A stretch of DNA of 13,727 bases from Lachnoclostridium sp. UBA739 (GCA_002297865.1 DBKX01000122.1:1-13727), one strand, 5' to 3'. Shown: positions 1 through 6,688, counted from the stretch's first letter. Numbers and translations: made by a program. The notes: generated by a model from the letters alone, not told the origin.

Positions 1-24
1 AACTCGAAAAATGAAATTCTAACC

Positions 25-87
25 ACTTTCTAAGGTACAAAAGTAGTTTCGATAGTGAAAAAATACTTTCAAGGGACCTCGAAAAGT
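25..87. repeat. Two imperfect ACTTT...AAAGT dyads
   Basis: Two related segments, 25-44 and 65-87, both begin ACTTTC, pass through an AAGG-like core and end AAAAGT. Each is therefore also a weak inverted repeat. They lie downstream of the leftward membrane-protein gene in the only non-coding stretch at the left edge (1-125). I see no T-run terminator and no gene here. They could be operators, part of a terminator or chance in AT-rich DNA. Confidence 0.25.
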
Positions 88-125
88 TTATGATGATAAT
101 AAGAAATCAAGGCCCCACTGCTCTT

Positions 126-581
126 CTATTTAAACCTACCGATTATGTCATATCCGCCATTAGGATTTTCTAATACAGAAACAGATAGTAATAACATTCC
201 AATCGTGAGGACAAGGGCAAATATAATAGTAAGTAGTACGATTACAATATTGGCTCTTTTCTGATCTCTTCTAGTATAAGTTTTACCTCTTAATACAGGT
301 TTAATGGTAAGGGCAACGGCTATTTGTATTGACTCTTTCCAATTCTTAGGGTTGGCAAAATACACAGTCCTGTCACCCTGTTTTAATTTAACAATTACAT
401 TCTCTTCCATAGTTCTTATGGTATGAAGGTGGCGTAACGCTAATGCGGCGCGCACAAGCATAATAATATATCCGATAAGAAACCCCATCGCAAAAACAAG
501 ACCATCTTTGAGCATTAATAAACCATCGTATCCAATTGTATCTATAATAGAATCGACGATGCGATATTGTAATTCCATCAT
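126..581 (-). CDS. Two-segment membrane protein of the repressor operon, unknown function
   Basis: This is a 151-residue inner-membrane protein with hydrophobic segments at about residues 26-48 and 110-136. Basic clusters (RHLHTIR after the first, RRDQKR before the second) suggest that the ~60-residue middle loop is cytoplasmic and both ends face outward. I recognise no enzymatic motif. The start has a strong AAGGAGG (complement of 591-597) lying inside the last codons of the upstream repressor gene. The two genes are three bases apart, so they are probably translationally coupled and co-transcribed. From this context the protein may belong to an immunity, superinfection-exclusion or signalling module; that is inference. 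A second ATG follows directly and could be used instead. Confidence 0.75.
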   Translation of the reverse strand: MMELQYRIVDSIIDTIGYDGLLMLKDGLVFAMGFLIGYIIMLVRAALALRHLHTIRTMEENVIVKLKQGDRTVYFANPKNWKESIQIAVALTIKPVLRGKTYTRRDQKRANIVIVLLTIIFALVLTIGMLLLSVSVLENPNGGYDIIGRFK

Positions 582-584
582 ATA

Positions 585-959
585 TTAATCATCCTCCTTC
601 AAGTGGTCGTTATAAATCTGGTAAAGTTCTTTGGCAATTCGCTCTTTTTGGTCATTCTCTATTCGCTTGTCATTAGATATTTCAGTTACAATCTTTTTAA
701 GATGTGGAATATCAATTACGTCTTTTGTCCAGGCTGGCATTGTCTTGCCAAACTTAAATAGCAACTCTTCAGGATCAAGTTCATAAAATTTTGCAATTCT
801 GTATATTACTACTTCAGAAGGGACTTTAATATCTCGTTCAATCTGACTAAGATAATTACCAGATATATTGAGTTCCTTTGCTGCCTTAAATATAGAAAGC
901 CCCTTTTCCTTTCTTAGAGCTCTCAGCATTGTGCCTATATCAATGGCATTTCCTGACAT
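585..959 (-). CDS. XRE-family helix-turn-helix transcriptional regulator
   Basis: This is a 124-residue DNA-binding protein of the Cro/CI (HTH_3) type. The helix-turn-helix spans about residues 10-62, with the classic pattern LRKEKGLS, KAAKELNIS, YLSQIERD and PSEVVIYRIAKFYELDPEELL. The C-terminal ~55 residues are charged and helical, probably for oligomerisation; no RecA-cleavage or peptidase domain is visible. It is divergent from all genes to its right, as repressors often are in temperate phages and mobile elements. A GGAG lies seven bases before the ATG. The gene heads a leftward operon with the membrane protein. A role as a lysogeny or accessory repressor is likely but its operators are not proven. 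Confidence 0.85.
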   Translation of the reverse strand: MSGNAIDIGTMLRALRKEKGLSIFKAAKELNISGNYLSQIERDIKVPSEVVIYRIAKFYELDPEELLFKFGKTMPAWTKDVIDIPHLKKIVTEISNDKRIENDQKERIAKELYQIYNDHLKEDD

Positions 960-1016
960 GTAACCACTCCAGTATTCGTTATAAATGTAAAGAAATAGAT
1001 TTTTTACCGAATTTTT

Positions 1017-1030
1017 TATAATATAAATAT
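1017..1030 (+). promoter_or_regulatory. Exact copy of the shared -10 block without a matching -35
   Basis: TATAATATAAATAT occurs here exactly as in the rightward promoter family, but the position 22 bases upstream of the -10 start (995-1000) reads ATAGAT rather than TTTAC. The block overlaps the predicted -10 of the leftward repressor promoter (1020-1025). It may be a decayed promoter or a regulator-binding site. Confidence 0.4.
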
Positions 1031-1048
1031 ATTATTTTCTGTATTCAA
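1020..1048 (-). promoter_or_regulatory. Predicted promoter of the repressor operon
   Basis: On the minus strand TTGAAT (complement of 1043-1048) and TATATT (complement of 1020-1025) are separated by 17 bases, a good sigma-A arrangement about 60 bases upstream of the repressor ATG. It faces away from the rightward promoters in the same intergenic region. Confidence 0.55.
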
Positions 1049-1070
1049 AAAAATATTCATGTAGTATAAT
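1042..1070 (+). promoter_or_regulatory. Possible rightward promoter, second copy
   Basis: TATTCA and a perfect TATAAT (1065-1070) are separated by 17 bases. It is not of the shared family type (no GTTTAC) and its -35 overlaps that of the leftward repressor promoter. It could provide rightward expression controlled directly by the XRE repressor. Confidence 0.35.
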
Positions 1071-1100
1071 TAACGAGTGAATAAAAAATACATTATTCAA

Positions 1101-1129
1101 GTTTACTTTCAGATAAGGCATTATATAAT
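1101..1129 (+). promoter_or_regulatory. Shared-family promoter P1
   Basis: GTTTAC at 1101-1106 and TATAAT at 1124-1129 have the same spacing as the other copies. The downstream block is degenerate (ACAAAATAT). Its position shows that the true start of the next gene is the ATG at 1173, not the GTG at 1077, which lies upstream of the promoter. Confidence 0.75.
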
Positions 1130-1172
1130 ACAAAATATATTGATTTTTCAAATGAAAGGGAGACGCAAAAGA

Positions 1173-1379
1173 ATGACAAATAAAGAAAGATTAATAGAAC
1201 TTAGAACACGAATGGATGAAAACATTTTAGATATGAACAACATCGTAGTATTATTAGAGGATCCTAAGTATAGTGACAGCTCGGTGCTTAGTGATAAGTT
1301 CAAAGAACTGGAAAGAGAAACAAGAGAGATGAACGAAGAATACCAAAAGCTAAAATCATTAATCAATGATGTAGCTTAA
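1173..1379 (+). CDS. Small acidic helical protein, unknown function
   Basis: This is a 68-residue, strongly charged, helical and probably coiled-coil protein, with Leu and Met at heptad-like spacing through both halves. I do not recognise a family. The ATG at 1173 is chosen because it is preceded by GGGAG at about the same distance as in neighbouring genes, and because promoter P1 lies between it and the in-frame GTG at 1077. It is the first rightward gene after the repressor region, the position of Cro-like or early regulatory genes in other phages, but it has no visible DNA-binding motif. No terminator follows, so its transcript may continue into the leader of the next gene. Confidence 0.65.
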   Translation: MTNKERLIELRTRMDENILDMNNIVVLLEDPKYSDSSVLSDKFKELERETREMNEEYQKLKSLINDVA

Positions 1380-1400
1380 TTTTTTGCAATCTAATTAATA

Positions 1401-1414
1401 TACAATATAAATAG
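1401..1414 (+). promoter_or_regulatory. Weak shared-family -10 block upstream of the secreted protein gene
   Basis: TACAATATAAATAG matches the family block TATAATATAAATAT at 12 of 14 positions. The expected -35 position (1379-1384) is ATTTTT, so it is poor by itself. It may be an activator-dependent or weak promoter for the 1585 gene, or the gene may be read from P1. Confidence 0.3.
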
Positions 1415-1460
1415 TGAAAATAATAAAAATGGTAAAATACAGAATTAGTTACAATAAATA

Positions 1461-1584
1461 CCCTGGTCTGTGATAGAACGAAACCAGCATGGAAGTGATC
1501 AGGCCAGGAAAACACCTAAGATAAAACTAATCTCGAGAAAGTTAAGAATGTAACACGTTAACCGTAATTTATTAAGGAGACATT
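1461..1584 (+). ncRNA. Candidate structured 5' leader of the secreted protein gene
   Basis: Within a 204-base gap, 1462-1470 (CCTGGTCTG) can pair with 1500-1508 (CAGGCCAGG) as a nine-pair stem with one G-U. In competition, CTGGT at 1463-1467 can pair with ACCAG at 1483-1487. A further GTTAA...TTAAC stem precedes the ribosome binding site (AAGGAGA, about 1574-1580). The block is also less AT-rich than the surrounding intergenic DNA. Mutually exclusive pairings before a start codon are typical of cis-regulatory RNAs. It matches no riboswitch class I can recall. Confidence 0.4.
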
Positions 1585-2499
1585 ATGAAGAAAAAAATTA
1601 TCGTGGGTGCAGTATGTGGAAGTTTATTATTATGTAGCTCCACAGTATATGCAATGGGCAACAATCAAGCAAGCAAGGTAACCAATTCTAGTATCACTGA
1701 AACAGTTGAGAGAGCTCATAAAGAAGAGAAATCTCAATCTAAGAAGAATGAACCAAAGGAGAAAGTTCAGTCTAAGGTTGAGGTTAAGAAGGAGATTCCT
1801 AAGAAAAAATCTAGTGTTAAGAATGAGTCTACCATTAAGAAGGAATCTTCTGTTAAAAAGGAGACTGTTAAGGTGGAAAATAAAAAGTCATCTAAGCAGG
1901 ATAAGAAAGCGGATAAGCAGGATAGCAAGAAAGATTCTAATAAGGTAGCTGCTCCAACTAAGAAACCAGTTAAAAAGGATAAGGTATCTAAACCAATCGT
2001 TAATGAAAATCCGGTTGTAAATAAAGAAGTTGCTGGCGTAAGTGAAATTAGAGAATTGGTTCAAACAGTAGATTGCTCCGGTTCAATTCAGAATGCCCTA
2101 TCAAATAGCGGATGTACGCTTCCACAGATTCAAATGATTGTTGGTGGAAATTGCAACAAAGAACAGATTAAGAACATCTTAAATAAAGGTGGAAACTGTA
2201 ACAATTCGCAGATTCAGGCTATTGTTAATCAGTTCTGTAACAACGGCAATAATTCCAATTCAAACTGTAGCAAACCAGGCGCTATCAAATATCCGGATAA
2301 GCTTCAACAAGCTATTAATAATTCAGATTGTAGCAATTCAATCAAAGACGCATTATTGAATAGTGGTTGTACTTCAAATCAGATCCAGAGCATTATTAAT
2401 GGAAATTGTACTTCAAGCCAAATTAATAATATTTTGTCAGGTAGCAACTGTAATAAGTCTCAGATTGTAGCAATTAAAAATCAGTTTTGCAAAAGATAA
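1585..2499 (+). CDS. Secreted lysine-rich protein with two cysteine-repeat modules
   Basis: This 304-residue protein has a Sec signal peptide (residues 1-23, basic start, hydrophobic GSLLL core, VYA cleavage site) and a low-complexity Lys/Ser/Glu segment (about 45-135), followed by two homologous cysteine modules. Cysteines fall at 164, 177, 190, 205, 218 and at 249, 262, 275, 289, 302, almost exactly every 13-15 residues. Units look like C-(T/N)-x-x-QI-x-x-I. An extra Cys at 228 sits in the Asn-rich linker. The periodic pattern suggests a short helical repeat with disulphides or metal binding outside the cell. Asn and Ser dominate the repeats and there is no LPxTG motif or convincing lipobox, so it is probably released or held to the wall by its basic linker. 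I know no named family. A phage gene of this kind could modify the lysogen surface or act extracellularly; this is inference. Confidence 0.7.
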   Translation: MKKKIIVGAVCGSLLLCSSTVYAMGNNQASKVTNSSITETVERAHKEEKSQSKKNEPKEKVQSKVEVKKEIPKKKSSVKNESTIKKESSVKKETVKVENKKSSKQDKKADKQDSKKDSNKVAAPTKKPVKKDKVSKPIVNENPVVNKEVAGVSEIRELVQTVDCSGSIQNALSNSGCTLPQIQMIVGGNCNKEQIKNILNKGGNCNNSQIQAIVNQFCNNGNNSNSNCSKPGAIKYPDKLQQAINNSDCSNSIKDALLNSGCTSNQIQSIINGNCTSSQINNILSGSNCNKSQIVAIKNQFCKR

Positions 2500-2504
2500 A
2501 AAGC

Positions 2505-2543
2505 GAGTTTACCCTCCAAATAATAATTATATAATATAAATAT
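2505..2543 (+). promoter_or_regulatory. Shared-family promoter P2
   Basis: GAGTTTAC at 2505-2512 and TATAAT at 2530-2535, continued as ATAAATAT. It begins six bases after the stop codon of the secreted protein gene and drives the 2577-2863 pair. Confidence 0.85.
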
Positions 2544-2576
2544 AAAGATTATTATTAAAAGAGGAGGTAGTAGTAT

Positions 2577-2858
2577 ATGTGGAACAGAAAACTTATCATA
2601 AGCAAGCACGTTAAAGAAAGATTTGAGCAGAGAAATATTAAGTTCTCAAAAAAGAACATTTCCATTGAGAGTCAGATAAGATATGATCTTAAGCCACTTA
2701 ATATTCGGACCCAGAAGAAACTTAATGATACCGATTATAAAGTGACTACTAGACAAGGAAAAGTTTATATTATAACCCTGCTTGATGATAAGAGAGCTCT
2801 TATCAAAACAGTTTACAAGATAGACATTCGAAAAGAGCTGTTCCAATGTACTGCTTAA
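2577..2858 (+). CDS. Small basic protein, possibly DUF4258-like
   Basis: This is a 93-residue protein with an N-terminal KHVKERFEQRNI helix and a C-terminal beta stretch (YKVTTRQGKVYIITLLDD) leading to an ALIKTVYK ending. This arrangement (HxxxRxxxR helix, then strands ending in a TVY motif) is reminiscent of DUF4258 and related small toxin-like RelE/BrnT-fold proteins, but the match is by eye only. The start has GAGGAGG nine bases upstream. It shares P2 with the downstream 71-residue gene, which begins four bases after its stop. The pair could be a toxin-antitoxin-like unit, but nothing in the sequence proves toxicity. Confidence 0.6.
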   Translation: MWNRKLIISKHVKERFEQRNIKFSKKNISIESQIRYDLKPLNIRTQKKLNDTDYKVTTRQGKVYIITLLDDKRALIKTVYKIDIRKELFQCTA

Positions 2859-2862
2859 TAAT

Positions 2863-3078
2863 ATGATGTTGAGAAAAGAATATGAAAGAATTTTAGAATG
2901 CTTAGATAATGTATTAGATAAGGTTGAGGGCGAGGAGCTAAAAGAAATTATCAATGACATTGCAAATGCGTTCGACAACTTATACTTCGATATGGAATAT
3001 GAGGTTGAAAAGAGACAGGATGAAATCGAGAGCCTTCATGACTATATCGAAGAAATGAGATACTCTAGAAGATTCTAA
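2863..3078 (+). CDS. Small acidic coiled-coil protein
   Basis: This is a 71-residue, strongly acidic protein predicted to be almost entirely helical, with Leu/Ile at regular spacing (ILECLDNVLDKV, EIESLHDYIEEM). It starts four bases after the preceding stop, with two consecutive ATGs and no good ribosome binding site, so it probably depends on translational coupling. A strong terminator follows directly. The family is not recognised. The acidic character next to a basic partner fits a protein-protein complex, which is inference. Confidence 0.65.
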   Translation: MMLRKEYERILECLDNVLDKVEGEELKEIINDIANAFDNLYFDMEYEVEKRQDEIESLHDYIEEMRYSRRF

Positions 3079-3081
3079 CAG

Positions 3082-3109
3082 AATGGAGAAGAAAATTCTC
3101 CATTTTTTT
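3082..3109 (+). terminator. Rho-independent terminator
   Basis: Nine-pair stem AATGGAGAA / TTCTCCATT (3082-3090 with 3096-3104), five-base loop, and seven Ts at 3103-3109. It ends the 2577-2863 unit. Confidence 0.9.
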
Positions 3110-3133
3110 ATATATGAAAAATTTCAAAAAACC

Positions 3134-3170
3134 GTTTACAAATTGCTATTAATTGTTATATAATATAAAC
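3134..3170 (+). promoter_or_regulatory. Divergent shared-family promoter P3 of the MrpR-like gene
   Basis: GTTTAC at 3134-3139 and TATAAT at 3159-3164 with a gap two bases longer than in all other copies. It lacks the GAG prefix and has ATAAACAC instead of ATAAATAT downstream. It leaves a leader of about 60 bases before the 3232 start. Confidence 0.75.
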
Positions 3171-3231
3171 ACTTTGAAGAACTAGAAAATTCAATTAATT
3201 TGTTTATATATAAAGGGAGACACTGAAACCA

Positions 3232-4185
3232 ATGGACGTAATAGTAAAAAATTATGAAAATTATATAGAAAAATTTAAGACCGAGAATACTAAAACGGCT
3301 GCAATATCCTTAATTAATAAAATGGATAGGTATATTAAAGGAGATTTGGAGTACATTAAAAAAATTAGTCCGGAAGAAATCGACCTATTTATGATTGCAG
3401 AATGCACTGGAAAGAGTGAAACTACTATTAGTAATGTGATTAGTAGAGTAAAGGACCTTTGTGTGTTTTTTGGAAATAAAGAAGCTTCTTCGCACTTAAC
3501 ATTATCTTATGTAAAAGAGAAAACTCATTTCAAAGAAACAAAGCTCCTCAGCCCTGCAGAGATTCAGAAAGCAATCGAGAGCTTGGTGAACTTCCAAGAT
3601 AAAGTCCTATTATTATTCACATATATCGGATTATACGATAACGACTTTGAAACAATCAGACATCTTAGAAAAGACCAATTCAAGCCAAATCATACACTTG
3701 AATTAGACAATGGAGAAGTGATCAAGTTTAACAAATATTGTGCTGATATTGTATATGGGGCAATTAAAGAAGAAACAAACGAAAAGAACGTTGTTTCCGA
3801 AGGAAGAGAGACAAAACCATACCTATTAAATAATGATACGCCATATATTATCAAAACTAAATTACGTAAAGGCGGAGCCGATATTGTTCCAGCGGCCACT
3901 CTTAAAAAGAGATTTACGCAGATTGCAAAAGTAGCGGAGGACAATAGAATCATACCTGTTAATGTAAAAAATTCTAAATTTATCTATGACCTAGTGAAAT
4001 TAGAATATGAGCAAAACTTTGGTATGGACATTAATCAACTTGAACTAAAACAATATTGCAAGGATAATGAAATGAAAGGTACTATTGAAAAGCTCAATAT
4101 GAGTAAAAAAGAAATGAAAACTCAAATCCTTGAAGAAATAGTCAAAAAACAAATATTCTTTGAAAATGGATATGGTAAAGAATAA
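3232..4185 (+). CDS. Catalytically inactive tyrosine-recombinase-fold protein, MrpR-like regulator
   Basis: This 317-residue protein is built like a phage integrase: an N-terminal helical core-binding domain (about 1-85), then a catalytic-like domain (about 100-300) opened by KLLSPAEIQKAIESL. Where active recombinases have the box I pattern TGLRxxEL, this protein reads YIGLYDNDFETI (131-142), with Tyr135 in place of the catalytic Arg. I find no HxxR box II and no C-terminal nucleophile Tyr context. Such dead recombinases are known as the lytic-cycle repressor MrpR of the Bacillus phage SPbeta, and overall appearance and length fit that family. It has its own promoter (P3), a GGGAGA ribosome site and its own terminator. 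It is likely a DNA-binding regulator; a degenerate integrase is the alternative. Confidence 0.6.
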   Translation: MDVIVKNYENYIEKFKTENTKTAAISLINKMDRYIKGDLEYIKKISPEEIDLFMIAECTGKSETTISNVISRVKDLCVFFGNKEASSHLTLSYVKEKTHFKETKLLSPAEIQKAIESLVNFQDKVLLLFTYIGLYDNDFETIRHLRKDQFKPNHTLELDNGEVIKFNKYCADIVYGAIKEETNEKNVVSEGRETKPYLLNNDTPYIIKTKLRKGGADIVPAATLKKRFTQIAKVAEDNRIIPVNVKNSKFIYDLVKLEYEQNFGMDINQLELKQYCKDNEMKGTIEKLNMSKKEMKTQILEEIVKKQIFFENGYGKE

Positions 4186-4196
4186 TATGGAAAGAG

Positions 4197-4227
4197 CAGA
4201 CCTGCTAAAAAGTTGGTCTGTTTTTTT
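4197..4227 (+). terminator. Rho-independent terminator
   Basis: CAGACC (4197-4202) pairs with GGTCTG (4215-4220) around a 12-base loop, followed by seven Ts. It ends the MrpR-like transcript just seven bases before promoter P4. Confidence 0.85.
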
Positions 4228-4233
4228 ATGTAT

Positions 4234-4272
4234 GAGTTTACTCTTTTGAATGTAGTTATATAATATAAATAT
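4234..4272 (+). promoter_or_regulatory. Shared-family promoter P4 (first of a tandem pair)
   Basis: GAGTTTAC at 4234-4241, TATAAT at 4259-4264, then ATAAATAT. It lies 79 bases upstream of a second complete copy; together they serve the SSB-like gene. Confidence 0.85.
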
Positions 4273-4312
4273 AAGCATGATTAATTGAATCGAAGAATAA
4301 ACCTTACAGAGT

Positions 4313-4351
4313 GAGTTTACTTCGAAAATATTAATTATATAATATAAATAT
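4313..4351 (+). promoter_or_regulatory. Shared-family promoter P5 (second of a tandem pair)
   Basis: GAGTTTAC at 4313-4320, TATAAT at 4338-4343, then ATAAATAT. The -10 extension overlaps an in-frame ATG at 4350, which argues that the real start of the SSB-like gene is the ATG at 4383. Confidence 0.87.
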
Positions 4352-4382
4352 GAAAAATAATTACAACATGGAGGTACTCATA

Positions 4383-5309
4383 ATGAGACAATCAACAAAT
4401 CAATTAACAGTAATCGGTAAATTAAAAAGAAAAGAAGTTAAATTCGGCACAACGACCAATGGTGATAACACTATCACAGTTGATTTAGTAGTTACTTCTG
4501 AATTTGAAAATAAAGTTCATGAAAACAAAATTAGATTATGGAGCAAAGAATCTTCTAAGTTATACAAGGGTTATGAAACAGTAGCAAGAGAATATAAGAC
4601 AGAAGAGGAACACGGAGCTGAATGTGCCGATAGAGTAAAGGTGACTGGTAACTTAGAAATGAATGAATACGTTTCTAAAACAGATGGAGAGTTAAAGACA
4701 TTAAATAATTTAAGAGGTGTATTCATCGAGAGAGTAACTAATCCTGAGGTTAAAGATGAAGTAGGAGCTGCTGTTGAGTGTGTAGTTCTTGGATATGTAG
4801 ACGAAGTTTCTAAAACAGGCTCTCCAACTGGAAGAAAGAAAGTTACTTTATATACAGTAGGTTATAACAATTCTATTAGTGAATTACAGAACGTATTTGT
4901 TGGTGCTGATGTGGCTCAACAGTTTACTAGATTATATCAACCAAATACAACAGGAAGATTATTCTTAAAGGTTAATAACTATGTGGAAGTTGAAGAAGCA
5001 GCGCAAGCAGCTCAACCAATGACATTAGGATTTGGCGTTACACTAGACAACATGCCTTCTGACAACGTAGTAAGAAATTACGTAAATGAAGTTGTGATTA
5101 TCGGTGGAGATGTTCCAAATGTTGCGAATAAATACACTCTTGAAGAAATCGCCGAAATGAAGAAATTAAGAGAATTAGCTCGTCAGGAAAAAATGGCTGT
5201 ATCACCTCAACCACCAGCTCAACCAGCAGCACCTAGTGGATTTGGTAATGGATTTGATACATCAGATTTCAGTGGAGCAATCGAAGAGTCAGAAATTCCA
5301 TTCTTCTAA
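4383..5309 (+). CDS. SSB-like single-stranded DNA-binding protein
   Basis: This protein of 308 residues (from the ATG at 4383) has an N-terminal OB-fold-like region (NQLTVIGKLKRKEV, TITVDLVV, then ADRVKVTGNLEMNEYV and the LNNLRGVFIERV strand) and a second beta-rich region (about 125-240) that may be another OB fold. A Pro/Ala/Gln-rich linker follows, and an acidic tail ends in EESEIPFF. That tail copies the DDDIPF-like tip by which bacterial SSBs recruit replication and repair partners. It is longer than host SSB (~170 residues) but typical of large-phage SSBs. GGAGG lies eight bases before 4383, and the upstream ATG at 4350 is at the transcription start. Two tandem promoters suggest high expression. 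It should coat ssDNA for the DnaB-like helicase and the Sak4-like ATPase encoded to the right. Confidence 0.75.
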   Translation: MRQSTNQLTVIGKLKRKEVKFGTTTNGDNTITVDLVVTSEFENKVHENKIRLWSKESSKLYKGYETVAREYKTEEEHGAECADRVKVTGNLEMNEYVSKTDGELKTLNNLRGVFIERVTNPEVKDEVGAAVECVVLGYVDEVSKTGSPTGRKKVTLYTVGYNNSISELQNVFVGADVAQQFTRLYQPNTTGRLFLKVNNYVEVEEAAQAAQPMTLGFGVTLDNMPSDNVVRNYVNEVVIIGGDVPNVANKYTLEEIAEMKKLRELARQEKMAVSPQPPAQPAAPSGFGNGFDTSDFSGAIEESEIPFF

Positions 5310-5317
5310 AGAATGCA

Positions 5318-5342
5318 AAAGGGATAGTTCGTCTATCCCTTT
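5318..5342 (+). terminator. Weak or partial terminator hairpin
   Basis: Ten-pair stem AAAGGGATAG / CTATCCCTTT (5318-5327 with 5333-5342) with a TTCGT loop, but only a short T stretch follows. No shared-family promoter lies before the SHMT gene, so the hairpin probably allows read-through and sets the SSB to SHMT ratio. Confidence 0.6.
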
Positions 5343-5390
5343 ATATTAACACTAAAATAATAAGATAAATACTAAAGGAGTAATATATAT

Positions 5391-6644
5391 ATGAAAAATT
5401 TAATGAATAAGGATAGAATGATTTTTGACTTAATCGGAAGAGAGCAAGAAAGACAGATTGAAACAGTAGAATTAATCGCGTCTGAAAACTATACAAGTGC
5501 TGCAGTAATGGAAGCAATGGGAAGTTGCCTTACAAACAAATATGCTGAAGGTTATCCAAATAAGAGATATTACGGTGGATGTGAGAATGTCGATGGAGTA
5601 GAACAGATCGCAATTGATAGATTATGCAAATTATTTGGAGCTAAGTATGCTAATGTTCAGCCTCATTCTGGTTCACAAGCTAATATGGCTGCATATATGG
5701 CCACAATCAATTTTGGTGATACAATCCTAGCAATGGATTTAAGTAATGGTGGACATTTAACTCACGGATCCAGCGTAAACTTTTCAGGGAAACTATACAA
5801 TTTTGTTCATTATGGTGTAAATGATGAAGGTGTAATTGACATGGAAAATGTACGTAAGTTAGCATTAGAACATAAGCCACAGTTAATTGTTGCTGGCGCG
5901 TCTGCTTATGCTAGAAAAATCGATTTCAAAAGATTTAGGGAAATTGCAGATGAAGTTGGAGCTAAGTTCCTGGTTGATATGGCTCATATTGCTGGTTTAG
6001 TTGCTGCAGGTGTTCATGAGAATCCGGTTCCATACGCTCATGTTGTTACAAGCACAACACATAAGACGTTAAGAGGTCCTCGTGGTGGAGTTATCTTAAC
6101 AAATGATGAAGCGTTAGCCAAAAAGATTAATTCAGCTATCTTCCCAGGTATACAAGGTGGACCGCTAGAGCATGTAATCGCTGCAAAAGCTGTATGTTTT
6201 GGAGAAGCTATGAAACCTCAATTCAAGGAATATGCTTGGAAAGTGGTAAACAATGCAAAAGTATTAGCTGATGAATTAACAGCTAAAGGTTTTAAATTAG
6301 TTTCTGGTGGAACAGATAATCATTTAATGCTTATCGATTTAACAAATAGAGGTATCACAGGAAAACAAGCGCAAGAGATCCTTGACGCTGTTGGATTCTC
6401 GACTAACAAAAATACGGTTCCAAATGAAAAGCTAAGTCCATTCGTTACAAGTGGTTTAAGAATTGGAACAGCTGCAGTAACTACTCGTGGTTTTGGATTC
6501 GATGAAATGAAATGGATTGCGGAAGTTATGGATATGGTATTAAATGAGAAATTCGTAAATGAAGCGACAGAAGTCGAAATCGAAGGATTAAGAACTAAGA
6601 ATATGGAATACTTTGGACAGTTCCCTGTACCAAACTTAGCATAA
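5391..6644 (+). CDS. glyA: Serine hydroxymethyltransferase
   Basis: This PLP enzyme converts serine and tetrahydrofolate to glycine and 5,10-methylene-tetrahydrofolate, the one-carbon donor for thymidylate synthesis. The 417 residues match the full bacterial length (~415). Visible landmarks are [10 protein letters not shown] near residue 28, [11 protein letters not shown] at 53-63, [10 protein letters not shown] at 91-100, the THG loop with His122, DMAHIAGL with Asp196, and the PLP-lysine motif [13 protein letters not shown] with Lys225. It appears intact and active. AAAGGAG lies ten bases before the ATG. It has no own family promoter and is read through from the SSB unit; a strong terminator follows. 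The gene is unusual in phages and was probably taken from a host. It fits the DHFR and TS-family genes downstream. Confidence 0.95.
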   Translation: MKNLMNKDRMIFDLIGREQERQIETVELIASENYTSAAVMEAMGSCLTNKYAEGYPNKRYYGGCENVDGVEQIAIDRLCKLFGAKYANVQPHSGSQANMAAYMATINFGDTILAMDLSNGGHLTHGSSVNFSGKLYNFVHYGVNDEGVIDMENVRKLALEHKPQLIVAGASAYARKIDFKRFREIADEVGAKFLVDMAHIAGLVAAGVHENPVPYAHVVTSTTHKTLRGPRGGVILTNDEALAKKINSAIFPGIQGGPLEHVIAAKAVCFGEAMKPQFKEYAWKVVNNAKVLADELTAKGFKLVSGGTDNHLMLIDLTNRGITGKQAQEILDAVGFSTNKNTVPNEKLSPFVTSGLRIGTAAVTTRGFGFDEMKWIAEVMDMVLNEKFVNEATEVEIEGLRTKNMEYFGQFPVPNLA

Positions 6645-6650
6645 TAGATT

Positions 6651-6680
6651 GAGAGAGAAGAAATTCTCTCTTATTTTTTT
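6651..6680 (+). terminator. Rho-independent terminator
   Basis: A GAGAGAA / TTCTCTC stem (6653-6659 with 6664-6670, extendable by two pairs) with a GAAA tetraloop, followed by TTATTTTTTT. It ends the SSB-SHMT unit. Confidence 0.88.
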
Positions 6681-6688
6681 ATCTGTGA

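Noticed and set aside
1077..1172. GTG-initiated 32-residue extension of the small helical protein
   Set aside because: Promoter P1 (1101-1129) lies inside it, there is no ribosome site before the GTG, and the ATG at 1173 has GGGAG at proper distance.
1148..1366. Antisense frames over the 1173, 2577, 3232, 8445, 11122 and 12166 genes and a +2 frame inside the secreted protein
   Set aside because: They lie wholly or mainly within well-supported genes, have low-complexity Leu/Ser or Lys/Arg compositions typical of shadow frames, and lack convincing start sites.
1461..1510. Hammerhead or known riboswitch in the 1461-1510 leader
   Set aside because: The CTGTGATAG...CGAAAC words resemble the hammerhead core CTGATGA...CGAAA only loosely, and no riboswitch consensus I know fits.
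3232..4185. Active phage integrase
   Set aside because: The box I Arg is replaced by Tyr and no box II HxxR or nucleophile Tyr context is visible; no attachment site was found nearby.
4350..4382. Eleven-residue N-terminal extension of the SSB-like protein
   Set aside because: The ATG at 4350 overlaps the -10 extension of promoter P5, at about the transcription start; GGAGG fits the ATG at 4383.
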